From Gibbula magus (Eukaryota; Mollusca; Gastropoda; Trochida; Trochidae): a stretch of 64,000 nt of DNA. Shown here piece by piece: positions 36,181 through 47,469 of the stretch. A program made the position numbers and the translations under genes. The notes under the pieces are model-generated. The model did not search any database. It had not been told where the DNA came from and worked only from the letters and a program-made list of their open reading frames with translations. Position 1 is the first letter of the stretch, and each line of letters opens with the position of its first letter. Location of the stretch: the NCBI GenBank assembly GCA_936450465.1, contig OW388293.1:33051860-33115859 (forward strand). Reading direction: 5' to 3'.

Positions 36181-38146
36181 TATATGCACCAAGTCATTGA
36201 GGTTGAACATCCAGTTTTGATTAATGCTAAAAAGTGGGTGTTGCGATATTTATAGAAAGGTTTTTATCAAAGTTAGACGCCGAGTTCTAGCAGTTGAAAG
36301 TCACATTCAGGAAACAGTTATAGGGTTTGATTTAGAAAACATATTTGGATAAATCACATCGCGAATATCTAGCAAGAAGCTAACGTGGATTGTAAAAAAG
36401 GTTTGTGTCTAAACCTGGTGAAGCCATTGAAGACACATTGTCATTATCCGAAAAGATGAACATTCTGGCTTCATTGGAGGTGTACTAATCATGGACCAAA
36501 TCATTAGCCGAGGGCGATTATCATTCACTAATCAAAATAAACAAATGACACACTCAAAAGAACTAACATTTCTGATTAAAAGTTTACCAAACTTTTTATT
36601 CAAGTTTTTTTATACCAGGTACCGTTTATTTCAAACCTGGTTTGAGGATTGTAAAACGAGAACTAAATAAAAATGTGTGAATGCCATTTCCCCTATAGCC
36701 GTTTGAGCTTGGCCTCATCTAGCTGTTAAAGGGGCAAATAAGTCGATGAAATGCATTTGAAAAATAATGTCACCAACAGTAAAAGACCCTCCTCAATTCG
36801 GAATATCAAGTTAAAACATGAGTGTACATGGTTCGGTAAAGCCATGGGAATCGTTTTTGTAATTCAAAATAATAAAATGTGTTCACAATTAAATGGCCGC
36901 CATGCAATTTTTGCATATATTTATTATAAAATGAAAATTTGAAAAAAACGTGCTACAGCTCCTTTAAAACAAAAACTACTAAACACCTTCAAGAAACGTG
37001 AGTCATCAACGTTCATACTGTTTTAAGGAATGGCAAATATGTATGATGGAACAGATAATTTCAATAGTGATGTGCTCAATACACATGGTATTTGGTATCA
37101 GGTAAGAAATACATGCTCATCGTGTTTAAAAAGAAACGATTAAATATACATGTATGTTTACATACGAAAAGAAAATATCAATGTTACTTACTGAGTTTTT
37201 TCATACAAAGTCCTTAAGTATAACCTTGTCTGGTTTAAGCACCGTTGAGTATTTTTCATAATATTATATTTGGCTCTCACACGCGCTTAAAGGTAAAGTG
37301 TGCTTATTTCAGTTCAAATAATCTCACTTGTTAGCTTTACGATTCATAGCAAAAGATTCTTTAGATATGGTTGGAGAGAATTAGATACATAGAGGATATT
37401 TGGCTTTTCTTGACAAATACCATGTTTATCTCATCGAGTGAGGTAGAAAGTTTATATTATCACGAGTGATAATATTTAAAGTTTCTATCTCAGAATGAGC
37501 CTGTCACCTCTATTCGTGAAGATGCTACAGGAGTGGTTGGGACACGAGAAGCAATGGATGAAGAGCTGAAGTCTAAAGCCCACACGATTTATCACAATCT
37601 AAGAAAGATTTCACTCAATCCGTCTACAGTTTGCAAATGTACATTAATAACATATGAAAATTCACGTGGATTCAAAAGGGAGCCTTTCAGACCCATTATA
37701 CATTGATTAGACTAGTGTAAGTGCAAGACTAATCTTCCTTAGCTTTGTCTGAGCTGAGACAGTGATGACAAGCTAGAAAGATGAATAATCATTTGGCTCA
37801 CATTCTCTGCACAGTCAATTTGTCCTTCTCTGTATTCGACACTCCGCCCTACTGATTTAGAATGAACTAATTCGATGTACACATGTGTTCTTTGCTCTTA
37901 AACTTTTCCCTGTAGGTGATGTAAGAATTCACTACGAGAAAGGCTTTTAGACGTTGGTGGTAAAGAAATGACGAAAAATTTATGGATGATCAACTTCTAG
38001 ATTTTTTCTGGGAGGGGCTTTTTAGAATTTGTAGAGATCACGAAAAACGAAGATATATGGAGAGTAGACTTCTTAATTGCACTTCTTTAATGCACTTTCG
38101 GCGAAGATACTAACACTACTTGCTTGCTTGAAAAAGGTGTTAGTAT
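36181..38146 (+). repeat. segmental duplication block, copy C (left part)
   Basis: Matches block A from GACGCCGAGTTCTAGCAG (36275) and continues to the hairpin repeat near 38040-38146, where the 63-bp satellite begins. It also carries the TTAA MITE described separately. Sequence after the satellite (41231-42340) continues the block. Confidence 0.7.
36726..36967 (+). mobile_element. TTAA-type MITE, family member 3 (242 bp, best-bounded copy)
   Basis: Bounded by TTAAAGGGGC on the left and GCTCCTTTAA on the right, i.e. short inverted ends beginning AGG(G/A)GC next to TTAA. The interior is the reverse complement of 9165-9468 and 20871-21133. It sits inside duplication block C right after TAGCTGT, where block B (34755) reads TAGCTGTTAAAACAAAA without it, so it inserted after the duplication. 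The TTAA target and size fit a piggyBac-type MITE. Confidence 0.82.
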
Positions 38147-41100
38147 CTATGTTACGAACCATCTGCAGATTGTTCGAACAATCTGCAGATTGTGAGCTCA
38201 CAATCTAGAAATATTTCACCATTCCTAGATTGTTTAAACAATCTGCCGATTGTTCGACCCTAACAATCTGAGAATGATCACAATCTAGGAATAAGGCTAT
38301 CTAACAGACTGTACGAGTAGATTGTGAAGGTTTTTCAAATAGTTTTTCTATCTATCTATCTACAGATTAAAGGGGTCGATTCCTAGATTGTGACGAACTT
38401 CCATCTCGTTTCTCTCTCTTATCTAACGACCCCTATATTGTGAAGGGTTATGGTGTTTAAACTAAGGACTATAGGGTCGATTCCTAGATTGTGAGGAGCT
38501 TTCAAGTCTTTCCTCTTTCTTATCTAACGACTTTTGGGGCGATTCCTAGATTGTGAAGGGTTACGATGTTTCATTTGGAGACTAAAGGGGTCGATTCCTA
38601 GATTGTGAGGAGCTTTCAACTCGTTTCTCTATCTTATCTACAGACTGTAGAAGTCGATTCCTTGATTGTGAAGGGTTCTCAAATAGTTTCTTTATCTTAT
38701 CTACCGAATACAGGGGTCGATTCATAGATTGTGAAGGGTTCTCAAATAACTGTTATATCTTATCTACAGACTATAGGGTCGATCCCTAGATTGTGAAGGG
38801 TTCTCAAATAGTTTTTTCTGTCTTATCTACCGACTATAGGGTCTATTCCTAGATTGTGAAGGGTTCTCAAATAGTTTTTCTGTCTTATCAACAGACTAAA
38901 TGGGTCTATTCCTAGATTGTGAAGGGTTATAGAAGTTCATCTAACGACTACAGGGATCGATTTCTAGATTGTGAAGGTTATGATATTTCATCTAACGACT
39001 ACAGGGATCCATTCCTAGATCATGAAGGGTTATGATATTTTATCTAACGTCTACAGGGGTCGATTCTTAGATTGTGAAGAGTTCTCAAATAGTTTTTATA
39101 TCTTATCTACAGACTACAGGGGTCGATTCCTAGATTGTTAAGGCATCTCAAATAGTTTTTCCATCTTATCAACATGGTTACAGGGATCGATTCCTAGATT
39201 GTGAAGGGTTCTCAAATAGTTTTTATATCTTATCTACAGACTGTAGAAGTCGATTCCTAGATTGTGAAGGGTTCTCAAATAGAGTTTATATCTTATCTAC
39301 AGACTGTAGAAGTCGATTCCTAGATTGTGAAGGGTTCTCAAATAGTTTTTATATCTTATCTACAGACTGTAGAAGTCGATTCCTAGATTGTGAAGGGTTC
39401 TCAAATAGTGTTTATATCTTATCTACAGACTGTAGAAGTCGATTCCTAGATTGTGAAGGGTTCTCAAATAGTTTTTATATCTTATCTACAGACTGTAGAA
39501 GTCGATTCCTAGATTGTGAAGGGTTCTCAAATAGTGTTTATATCTTATCTACAGACTGTAGAAGTCGATTCCTAGATTGTGAAGGGTTCTCAAATAGTGT
39601 TTATATCTTATCTACAGACTACAGGGGTCGATTCCTAGATTATGAAGGGTTCTCAAATAGTTTTTATATCTTATCAACAGACTGTAGAAGTCGATTCCTA
39701 GATTGTGAAGGGTTCTCAAATAGTGTTTATATCTTATCTACAGACTACAGGGATCGATTCCTAGATTGTGAAGGGTTCTCAAATAGTTTTTATATCTTAT
39801 CTACAGACTGTAGAAGTCGATTCCTAGATTGTGAAAGGTTCTCAAATAGTTTTTATATCTTATTTACAGACTGTAGAAGTCGATTCCTAGATTGTGAAGG
39901 GTTCTCAAATAGTTTTTATATCTTATCTACAGACTGTAGAAGTCGATTCCTAGATTGTGAAAGGTTCTCAAATTGTTTTTATATCTTATCTACAGACTGT
40001 AGAAGTCGATTCCTAGATTGTGAAGGGTTCTCAAATAGTTTTTATATCTTATCTACAGATTGTAGAAGTCGATTCCTAGATTGTGAAGGGTTCTCAAATA
40101 GTTTGTATATCTTATCTACAGACTACAGGGGTCGATTCCTAGATTATGAAGGGTTCTCAAATAGTTTTTATATCTTATCTACAGACTGTAGAAGTCGATT
40201 CCTAGATTGTGAAGGGTTCTCAAATAGTTTTTATATCTTATCTACAGACTGTAGAAGTCGATTCCTAGATTGTGAAGGGTTCTCAAATAGTTTTTATATC
40301 TTATCTACAGACTGTAGAAGTCGATTCCTAGATTGTGAAGGGTTCTCAAATAGTTTTTATATCTTATCTACAGACTGTAGAAGTCGATTCCTATAGATTG
40401 TGAAGGGCTCTCAAATAGTTTTTTCTGTCTTATCTACCGTCTATAGGGTCGATTCCTAGATTGTGAAGGGTTCTCAAATAGTTTTTATATCTTATCTACA
40501 GACTGTAGAAGTCGATTCCTATAGATTGTGAATGGTTCTCAAATAGTTTTTCTGTCTTATCTACCGACTATAGGGTCGATTCCTAGATTGTGAAGGGTTC
40601 TCAAATAGTTTTTATATCTTATCTACAGACTGTAGAAGTCGATTCCTATAGATTGTGAATGGTTATCAAATAGTTTTTTCTGTCTTATCTACCGTCTATA
40701 GGGTCGATTCCTAGATTGTGAAGGGTTCTCAAATAGTTTTTATATCTTATCTACAGACTGTAGAAGTCGATTCCTATAGATTGTGAATGGTTATCAAATA
40801 GTTTTTTCTGTCTTATCTACCGACTATAGGGTCGATTCCTAGATTGTGAATAGTTCTCAAATAGTTTTTCTGTCTTATCAACAGACTACATGGGTCTATT
40901 CCTAGATTGTGAAGGGTTATAGAAGTTCATCTAACGACTACAGGGGTCGATTCCTTGATTGTGAAGGGTTATGATATTTCATCTAACGACTACAGGGATT
41001 CATTCCTAGATTGTGAAGAGCTTTCATCACGTTTTTATTTCTTATCTACCGACTATAGGGTCGATTCCTAGATTGTAAAGGGTTCTCAAATAGTTTTTCT

Positions 41101-41230
41101 GTCTTATCAACAGACTACATGGGTCGATTCCTAGATTGTGAAGGGTTATGATATTTCATCTAACGACTACAGGGGTCGATTCCTAGATTATGAAGGATTG
41201 TAGAATTTCATCTAACGACTACAGGGGTAC
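38147..41230 (+). repeat. 3.1-kb minisatellite, 63-bp unit
   Basis: There are roughly 45 units of the form ACAGACTGTAGAAGTCGATT then CCTAGATTGTGAAGGGTTCT then CAAATAGTTTTTATATCTTATCT. Units are most regular from about 39180 to 40380 and degenerate at both ends. From about 40385 to 40860, two unit types (with TATAGATTGTGAATGG and with ACCGACTATAGGGTCG) alternate about four times as a ~126-bp higher-order dimer. A 97-codon plus-strand ORF at 40103-40396 with a 21-residue period is a by-product of the 63-bp period. Confidence 0.95.
38161..38244. repeat. three perfect palindromes at the satellite edge
   Basis: 38161-38190 is a perfect 30-bp palindrome centred on TTCGAA. 38187-38206 is a perfect 20-bp palindrome centred on GAGCTC. 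38227-38244 is a perfect 18-bp palindrome centred on TTTAAA. All three are built from the same half-site AGATTGT/ACAATCT, which is the AGATTGTGAA word of the adjacent 63-bp repeat. Confidence 0.92.
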
Positions 41231-42340
41231 ACCGAAACATTCAGTGTAATAAAGAAGTTGATAATCAATTTATATATTGGGTTTTCTTCTATATTTTAAG
41301 TATAGCGATGTTTAGTATGGACATATACGGAAACACCACTATTGTGACAAGAGAAGTTGATCATCCATAGAATATCAGAAATCTGATTTTTATTTTGCTT
41401 TGTCAAGTGTTCATGAATGATACTTAATCAATTTTGTGTTTGCATCGTTCAGTTGAAGAGCCCCTCTAGAGTATCAAAATACAATTTGAATAAAAGGAAA
41501 TGATAACAGAGAATGATAAAATTGCCTTCACATGTAATGTGTTTGTGTAATATTAAAACTAATTATAATGATAATATAAATGATAATAAAAATAAAATAT
41601 TTAAATAATATTATTAATAATTAAGACCATAATGTGAGATGAAAGAATGTTACTTAGCATAGTAGTTTAAAGCGCTCATTAAATCGAAGTAATAAATGTT
41701 CCTAAGTGACTGACATTTTGATTGATCACAAGTCTTATTTCATTATTCCTTAAGACGTATGAGGCATTTTTGCTCTTCATATGAGGTTCATATTTTGATA
41801 AAAAAAAAATATAAAATGAGAAAATAATACGAACACTGGATGGCATATTCTTGTTTCTTATGCCTTACATAACCCAAATAGATGTACACGGGGAATACTG
41901 GTGTTACCTTTTAAAACGCTTATAACCAGACTGCTGTCTGCTTTGTTCTATGACAAAAGCATCAGCTTGACATTTTCGAAGTTTCAGAACTACATTATTT
42001 GATTAAAAATCTTTTCTGATATATGTGAATGCCACTTCAAGGAAGTATTATGCAACTTGAAGCACAGGTTTTGTTGAATTAATGGACGTGATAGAAGATG
42101 AAAAGAACATATTTCTTTGGTTTGTTTTTTAAAACATGTTTCCATCAGCTGAGTTTTCGAAGTAAAGAGACACACAAACTTTAACAAGTTTAACTTTAAC
42201 TTAATTAATCTTATCAAGTTACTGATCTCCGTTCGTTTAACCTTAAACTCGATGTATTTAAGTGACATGTTCTTTTCACAAGGAAAAAGCTGATAAGAAA
42301 AGGGAAAATATGGAAAGCCCTGATGGTTAAAGTATAGCAG
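41231..42340 (+). repeat. segmental duplication block, copy C (right part)
   Basis: It resumes the hairpin repeat at ACCGAAAC, then GTAATAAAGAAGTTGATAATC and GGGTTTTCTTCTATATTTT, matching 51822-52060. Sequence from 41860 to 42340 matches 49940-50350 (for example TATGCAACTTGAAGCACAGG). The middle, 41500-41860, is AT-rich with no match found. Confidence 0.7.
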
Positions 42341-42929
42341 GGACGTACTTATCGTTTTTTGGGGGGAAAACGAGTGTAAATGTCTGCATTGTGCGGGAAA
42401 GGGTTGTCTGCCTAAGCAAGTGTAGAAATTTCTTTATAAGCTATTTTAGAAATGTATTTGTATGTTATATGCAACATTGAAGCATTTTACCACTTTATAT
42501 ACACTGAAATATATTAATTAATGCAGAGACACTTGTTATTGAACATGTACACATAAAACATTTATAACACGAATCATATAATGTAAAAAATACTCAATAC
42601 GAATGTCAGGCTCATCCAAATATTCAGTATTCCAGTAATATATGGATCACTGAAGTACAAGTACTCATCTATCAGCGTAACAGTTTATGAACATTGACTC
42701 AGAGTTATAAATGTTCACTCGTATTCTAGGTACATCAACAACCAATAAGTGTTATTGTTCAACGTGTTTCATACAGAAACAAGGAGACAAGTCCATATTA
42801 ATTGATGATCAACGTCTTTTTACCGTAAACATGTTTGATTATGATACAAAGAACTATACCGAAACATCACTAATGTTAGATAAAATAGTTGATCACCCGT
42901 ACAAAATATTGTCTTCTCCATAATACCAA
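42341..42929. other. intergenic; a 70-codon ORF is not supported
   Basis: An ORF at 42711-42923 has no recognisable motif. No repeat was identified. Confidence 0.4.
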
Positions 42930-42947
42930 TACACCGATCCAAAACTT

Positions 42948-43016
42948 CGCGCATGCGTAATTTCAGCCAATCAGAGCGGCGAGATTATCACGCGGCTTTG
43001 TCAATTTTACTTCCGG
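42948..43016 (+). promoter_or_regulatory. CpG-containing promoter-like cluster
   Basis: In a strongly AT-rich setting this 70-bp patch packs three motifs of TATA-less animal promoters: CGCGCATGCG (42948-42957, NRF1-like), CAGCCAATCAGAG (CCAAT at 42967-42971, NF-Y-like) and ACTTCCGG (43009-43016, ETS-like). No convincing gene lies immediately to either side. Confidence 0.4.
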
Positions 43017-44694
43017 GGACAAACAAACCGCTTTGGCGATAGCTCGGTGGTTGCACAGATTTCAAAACATCTTGACGTTCCTTTTAACTTTAATGTATTT
43101 ATTTCACGACATGGTGGTTTCTTATTATGAAAGGATGAACTTATTGCCGTTTTGAATCGCTGACAACGTGGAAAACACTCATCATCCGATAAAAAAACAA
43201 TAGCGTGTCTGACGTCTGCTCTTAGGTGAGAATTTGCACGAATTATATGGTTTTCAAATCTCCGATACATAAATTTAGCAAGATGACAGTTCAAAAAATG
43301 TTTGGATTATAGATATTTAGGACCTCAAGATTTAAAAACAATCTTATTTCGAAGTTTGCTTAGATTCTTACATAAAATATAACACTTTACATTTTGGCAT
43401 TTTTTTAAAAATCTACCACCAAGTAAACAAACCTTGTCAAACGTACGTTGTGCTGTACGTGTACTCTGCAATGTAAATTAGATACGTGTATGTACGAGCT
43501 TGAAAGGATAATTATATGTCTTATTATTTTTTATAATTGATGTAATCACACAACTGACAAGTTTAATTGCAGTATTAAATATTCCATGTATGTAAGTTCC
43601 TTTTAAAAAACAATTGGGACAATAAATATATCCATGCAAGCAGGATGTTTTTTTTTAAATATTGGTACATAATAGATAAATACCAAGAAAATATGTTCAT
43701 CTTTCAGTGGAAAACTGTAATATTAATTTTGCTGATTTTGTTCAAGTTGTCTAATTCATGAATTAACACATGCTTCAAACTATATAGCTTTCATTTCTTC
43801 ATCACCAAGTTCAAATCTGGTCAATACATATCCCCATATAACTCATATTAAAGGCTATGATTGTTTTTACAATTGTTTGAGACATTGCCTTAAAAACTTC
43901 TGCCATTTAAATACAAAATAACAAACTTTTATAAATAAATAGGAGGTTATGAGATATTAAATGTTTCAAAGAGCGAAATAAAGAATTACCTTTCAATTCA
44001 CATTATACTTACTTATAATATTGAATGTCAAATTCAAGCTCAGCATTTTATAATTAAACATAGTTCAAGCCTATTTTTTCAGTTTTCATGGTCAGGATGT
44101 AGCAGATCAGAGGATACAACCAGACACTTTCTAAATGATAAATAAACATATATGGGTGACTGTTTTCTTTTCAAACTGTCTGTCTCCAGGGGGATAAGTT
44201 GTAGTGAAAACCTTATCAATAATTTATAAAAGTGTATCAAAAATCAGTTGTAACAAATAATCATGTGTTTATCAGAAGAAAAAATAATGAATCAAACTTT
44301 CATTTACCCAATGTATTCAACTGAAATTAAACTATGTTATTTGTTTTCAGAAATATTATTCTATCAAAATAAACACTATTCATTTCTATACAGGGCTCTA
44401 ATGTGCCCATATAACATTACTCTTTTCTCAAAACTTATTCATGATTAATGACATATTTAGAAAATTTTACCGACAGATATACCAAAATCCAGGTTCAATA
44501 AATGTGACACTCATTAATATGTTGGTCCAGCAGTGATATAGACAGAAATTTGCTTTCATATCTTGAAACTGAAATGTATGATAATTCTTAGTTTTTAAAA
44601 ACAAATTTAAATTAGATTTCATTTATATTAGTATTAGTTCAGACCATTTTGTGAATGCATCATCTGCCTTTCAATTTACATTGTGTAAATATAC

Positions 44695-44763
44695 TGAAGA
44701 AGACAAATATTTTATGGATGATCAACTTCTTTATTTACATCCATAAAATATTTGTCTTCTTCA
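44695..44763. repeat. perfect 26-bp inverted repeat with 17-nt loop
   Basis: Arms 44695-44720 and 44738-44763 are perfectly complementary. The left arm ends ATTTTATGGATG and the loop is ATCAACTTCTTTATTTA. The loop plus arm edge (TGGATGATCAACTTCT) is the same word that opens the hairpin repeats near 37985, 49558 and 51666. Confidence 0.9.
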
Positions 44764-45600
44764 TCACACCAACTTCTAGAATGCCTCTCAAACAGTTGTA
44801 AATATACTGTTAATCAATTGCATTTAAAAACAAATTATGTGTCTAATATTTTAAAAAGGGTACTTAGATTATTAACTAATGAAGGCACGAACAGATAATT
44901 GCGTATTTGAACAAAGAATATCATGTGTATCTGAAGACATAGGTTTAATATTATTTTCCCAGAAAAGTAGGCCTACAATGGCCTAATACACAAACATTTT
45001 TTTAAAAATACATAATTACAGTCATAAATCTAAGATCAGTAGTTGAATTCAAAATTGTGAATACAATTAATGTTATTGAAACCAATTCTATCTTTATTTT
45101 ACAAATAAATATTGAGAGGCTGCTTTTCTGAGTTTTCAAGTAAATCTAGTGAAACTGTCAACAAGTGAAAGCGACCTTGACCTCTGCTGATTTCAGTCCT
45201 TCGCTTCCGAGGTTTTTCTCACTGAAAGGAGTAGAGCTGCACACGATGATTATTCGTGAAATCATTTAAACTAATGTTAATGTTAAGCTGGAAATATCAT
45301 GGATAATAATCATTTATAAGCGAAGGATGTGTACCTCAAAACGTGTTTGTTTACAAAATGATCGAGCTTGAATATAGACCTCGATCGCTCTGTTCGTGGC
45401 TGATTAAATAGTCCAAACACAACATGAGTTTTGATAAAATGCAAGTTTATGGATTCAAAATTTATATGTTATTTATAATATTTACATAATTTAAATCTAC
45501 AAACAGTTTCCAGCTCAACGAAAGCCGAAATCATATCGTGTGTCGTGTTGAGATTCGCGGCCCGGCTTGCTGTGAGCCTGTAACTTGTCCCCCCTAATAT

Positions 45601-45629
45601 TTCAGCCAATCGCGTTGAAGGGGCGGGGC
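45601..45629. promoter_or_regulatory. CCAAT box plus GC box cluster
   Basis: TTCAGCCAATCGCG (CCAAT at 45606-45610) is followed by the Sp1-type GC box GGGGCGGGGC (45620-45629). The CCAAT segment TTTCAGCCAATC is identical to that at 42961-42972 and in the same orientation. Confidence 0.35.
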
Positions 45630-45647
45630 TTACACTGGATCGGTGTA

Positions 45648-46369
45648 TTTCTGGAATGTCTGTCAAACAGTTAGTAATGAGTTAGTGGGTAACCCTCTCG
45701 TGGTTGTTTAATTTACATGTTTGATGAGATAAGATTTTTGAGAAATATATTCAGTGAACGGACACAAAGAGTGAGCGAATGTCTTTGAAATTAATTTAAC
45801 CAATAAGTTGAATGTCCTATTCAAAGAGTCAGTTACACGAAGTAAACATTAATTCATGCATCCAAATGTTCATTTATTGGTAGACAGAAGAACTAATGGT
45901 TTAGCCATGATCATGCCAAGTGTGTTGTTGTGTTACATATGTCAAACGTTATAAATGTCGTTACATTATCGAGAAGTAACAACTTTTGTCGAAAACTGCC
46001 GTTTTAATGATATACGCATCAGTATAGTGACGATATAAAGATGAAAGTATATATTTTTGATCCAACATCGAACATTACACCGAGGCTAGTGTACATCAAT
46101 TACTCAAACTAACTTTTGGAAATCTACAACAAACACAAAGACAAATTTGGTTTCATAATGTTCATTGGGTCATATAAATACTGAACATGTATTTTCAGTT
46201 TATGTCCATGTATAAAGTTGTGGGGATGAATATCCATGTTGAGTAAAATTATTTTATTTGTATGAAACCAAATAAAATATGACAACACTGAATGTCACTT
46301 TAAGAGGTTTGGTTTGAGGCTCAGTGTTTTGAAATAAAATAATCAATAAATATACAGAACTAAATCCAA
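45648..46369. other. intergenic, no recognised feature
   Basis: No coding or repeat signal was recognised. Confidence 0.4.
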
Positions 46370-46990
46370 TCTTTTCCAGTGTCTTTTTTCTGCATAAATG
46401 GAAAGTTGTCCTCGATAGCTTGAAATACACTAACGTCAGTTTGTCAAAATATTTTCGCATCTCTGACCTTTTCACATTTGATAGCTTCATAAAGATATGT
46501 ATAAACCACACTGCTCAATGTTTCTTCTGTATTCGTGAAGACAGGAAGTGTGAACATGCATCATGTTTCTCTCTAGAGACTTTGGCACCTGTCACATGTA
46601 AAACCTTCAAATAAATAGAAATCGATGTCCTGGAGGGAATTTAAAAAAAAACATTGATGAAGTTCTACAGTGGACGTCATGTAGCGTTCAGAGATTGAAT
46701 TGAGCCTTGGTAACCTTTTTTTAAATCTCTACAATTATGTAAATCAATGTTCATGCAGAACTTTACACTTCATTTAACATGTCTTCAAAAGATCTAAGAA
46801 ATATATAGGTCTCGATTATGTTGAATATGACGATCACTTGTTCATCAGTTCTTGCATCCAATATTTTTCACAACATTTCTGACAATCTGTTTTGTTATGT
46901 TTTGAAATAATGGAAATGGTCATCTCAAATTCTACCAATTTTCTGTTTTGGTCAGAAATGTTTTCCAGGTTCAAGTATACTGTGCAACAT
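46370..46990 (+). repeat. dispersed block family D, copy 1
   Basis: TTTTCCAGTGTCTTTTTTCT and GCATCTCTGACCTTTTCACA through GATGAAGTTCTACAGTGGACG match 52064-52560. The later part also matches 59850-60300. ORFs of 64-71 codons found in two copies reflect shared DNA and carry different frameshifts. Confidence 0.75.
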
Positions 46991-47469
46991 TCATAGACTA
47001 GTCGTCTCACATTTTAGTATCTTATTTGGTATATATACTTAGGGTCAGATCCATGTTCCTCTTGAAGGGAGAGTAAGAACAAAATGGAGTGAGACATTAC
47101 TAACCATGTCTCCTTATACGTTTGTCTCAAACATTACCTACACTACCAGATTCATAGAGCTAATGTGTTTATAATTATAAACCCATTAACTTGTTAGAAC
47201 GAATTGTTTTCAAAAGATAATATTTCTAGGTATTTTAAACAGGAAGAAAATGCTTCTAACAAAGATGACGATTGCTGAGAAGATTGTTAATAAATCCTAA
47301 ATTGGATTCTAAAATAATTTTGAATGTCTTAATAAGTCCACGTATTTGATGCTACATGAAATTTGATTTAATACTTAATACTTTGATATACAACCATTGA
47401 GATATTTTGTGATTTGTTATAAATATAGATGTTGATACTAGACTTTATATATAATTCTCTTCGGAAGTT
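46991..47469. other. intergenic, no recognised feature
   Basis: No repeat or coding signal was recognised. Confidence 0.4.

Larger units (their letters stand above)
42930..45647. mobile_element. 2.7-kb interval bounded by TA-flanked inverted repeats (candidate element)
   Basis: TACACCGATCCA at 42930-42941 is exactly inverted as TGGATCGGTGTA at 45636-45647. The ends would be CACCGATCCA flanked by TA, as in Tc1/mariner-type insertions. Both ends carry a CpG-containing segment with TTTCAGCCAATC. The interior is AT-rich and holds no transposase ORF; short ORFs (95 codons at 43007-43294, 65 codons at 45469-45666) have no motif. It may be a non-autonomous element, or the match may mark two related promoters. 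Confidence 0.5.

Noticed and set aside
40103..40396. 97-codon ORF with a 21-residue repeat
   Set aside because: It follows from the 63-bp period of the minisatellite and covers only the regular part of the array.
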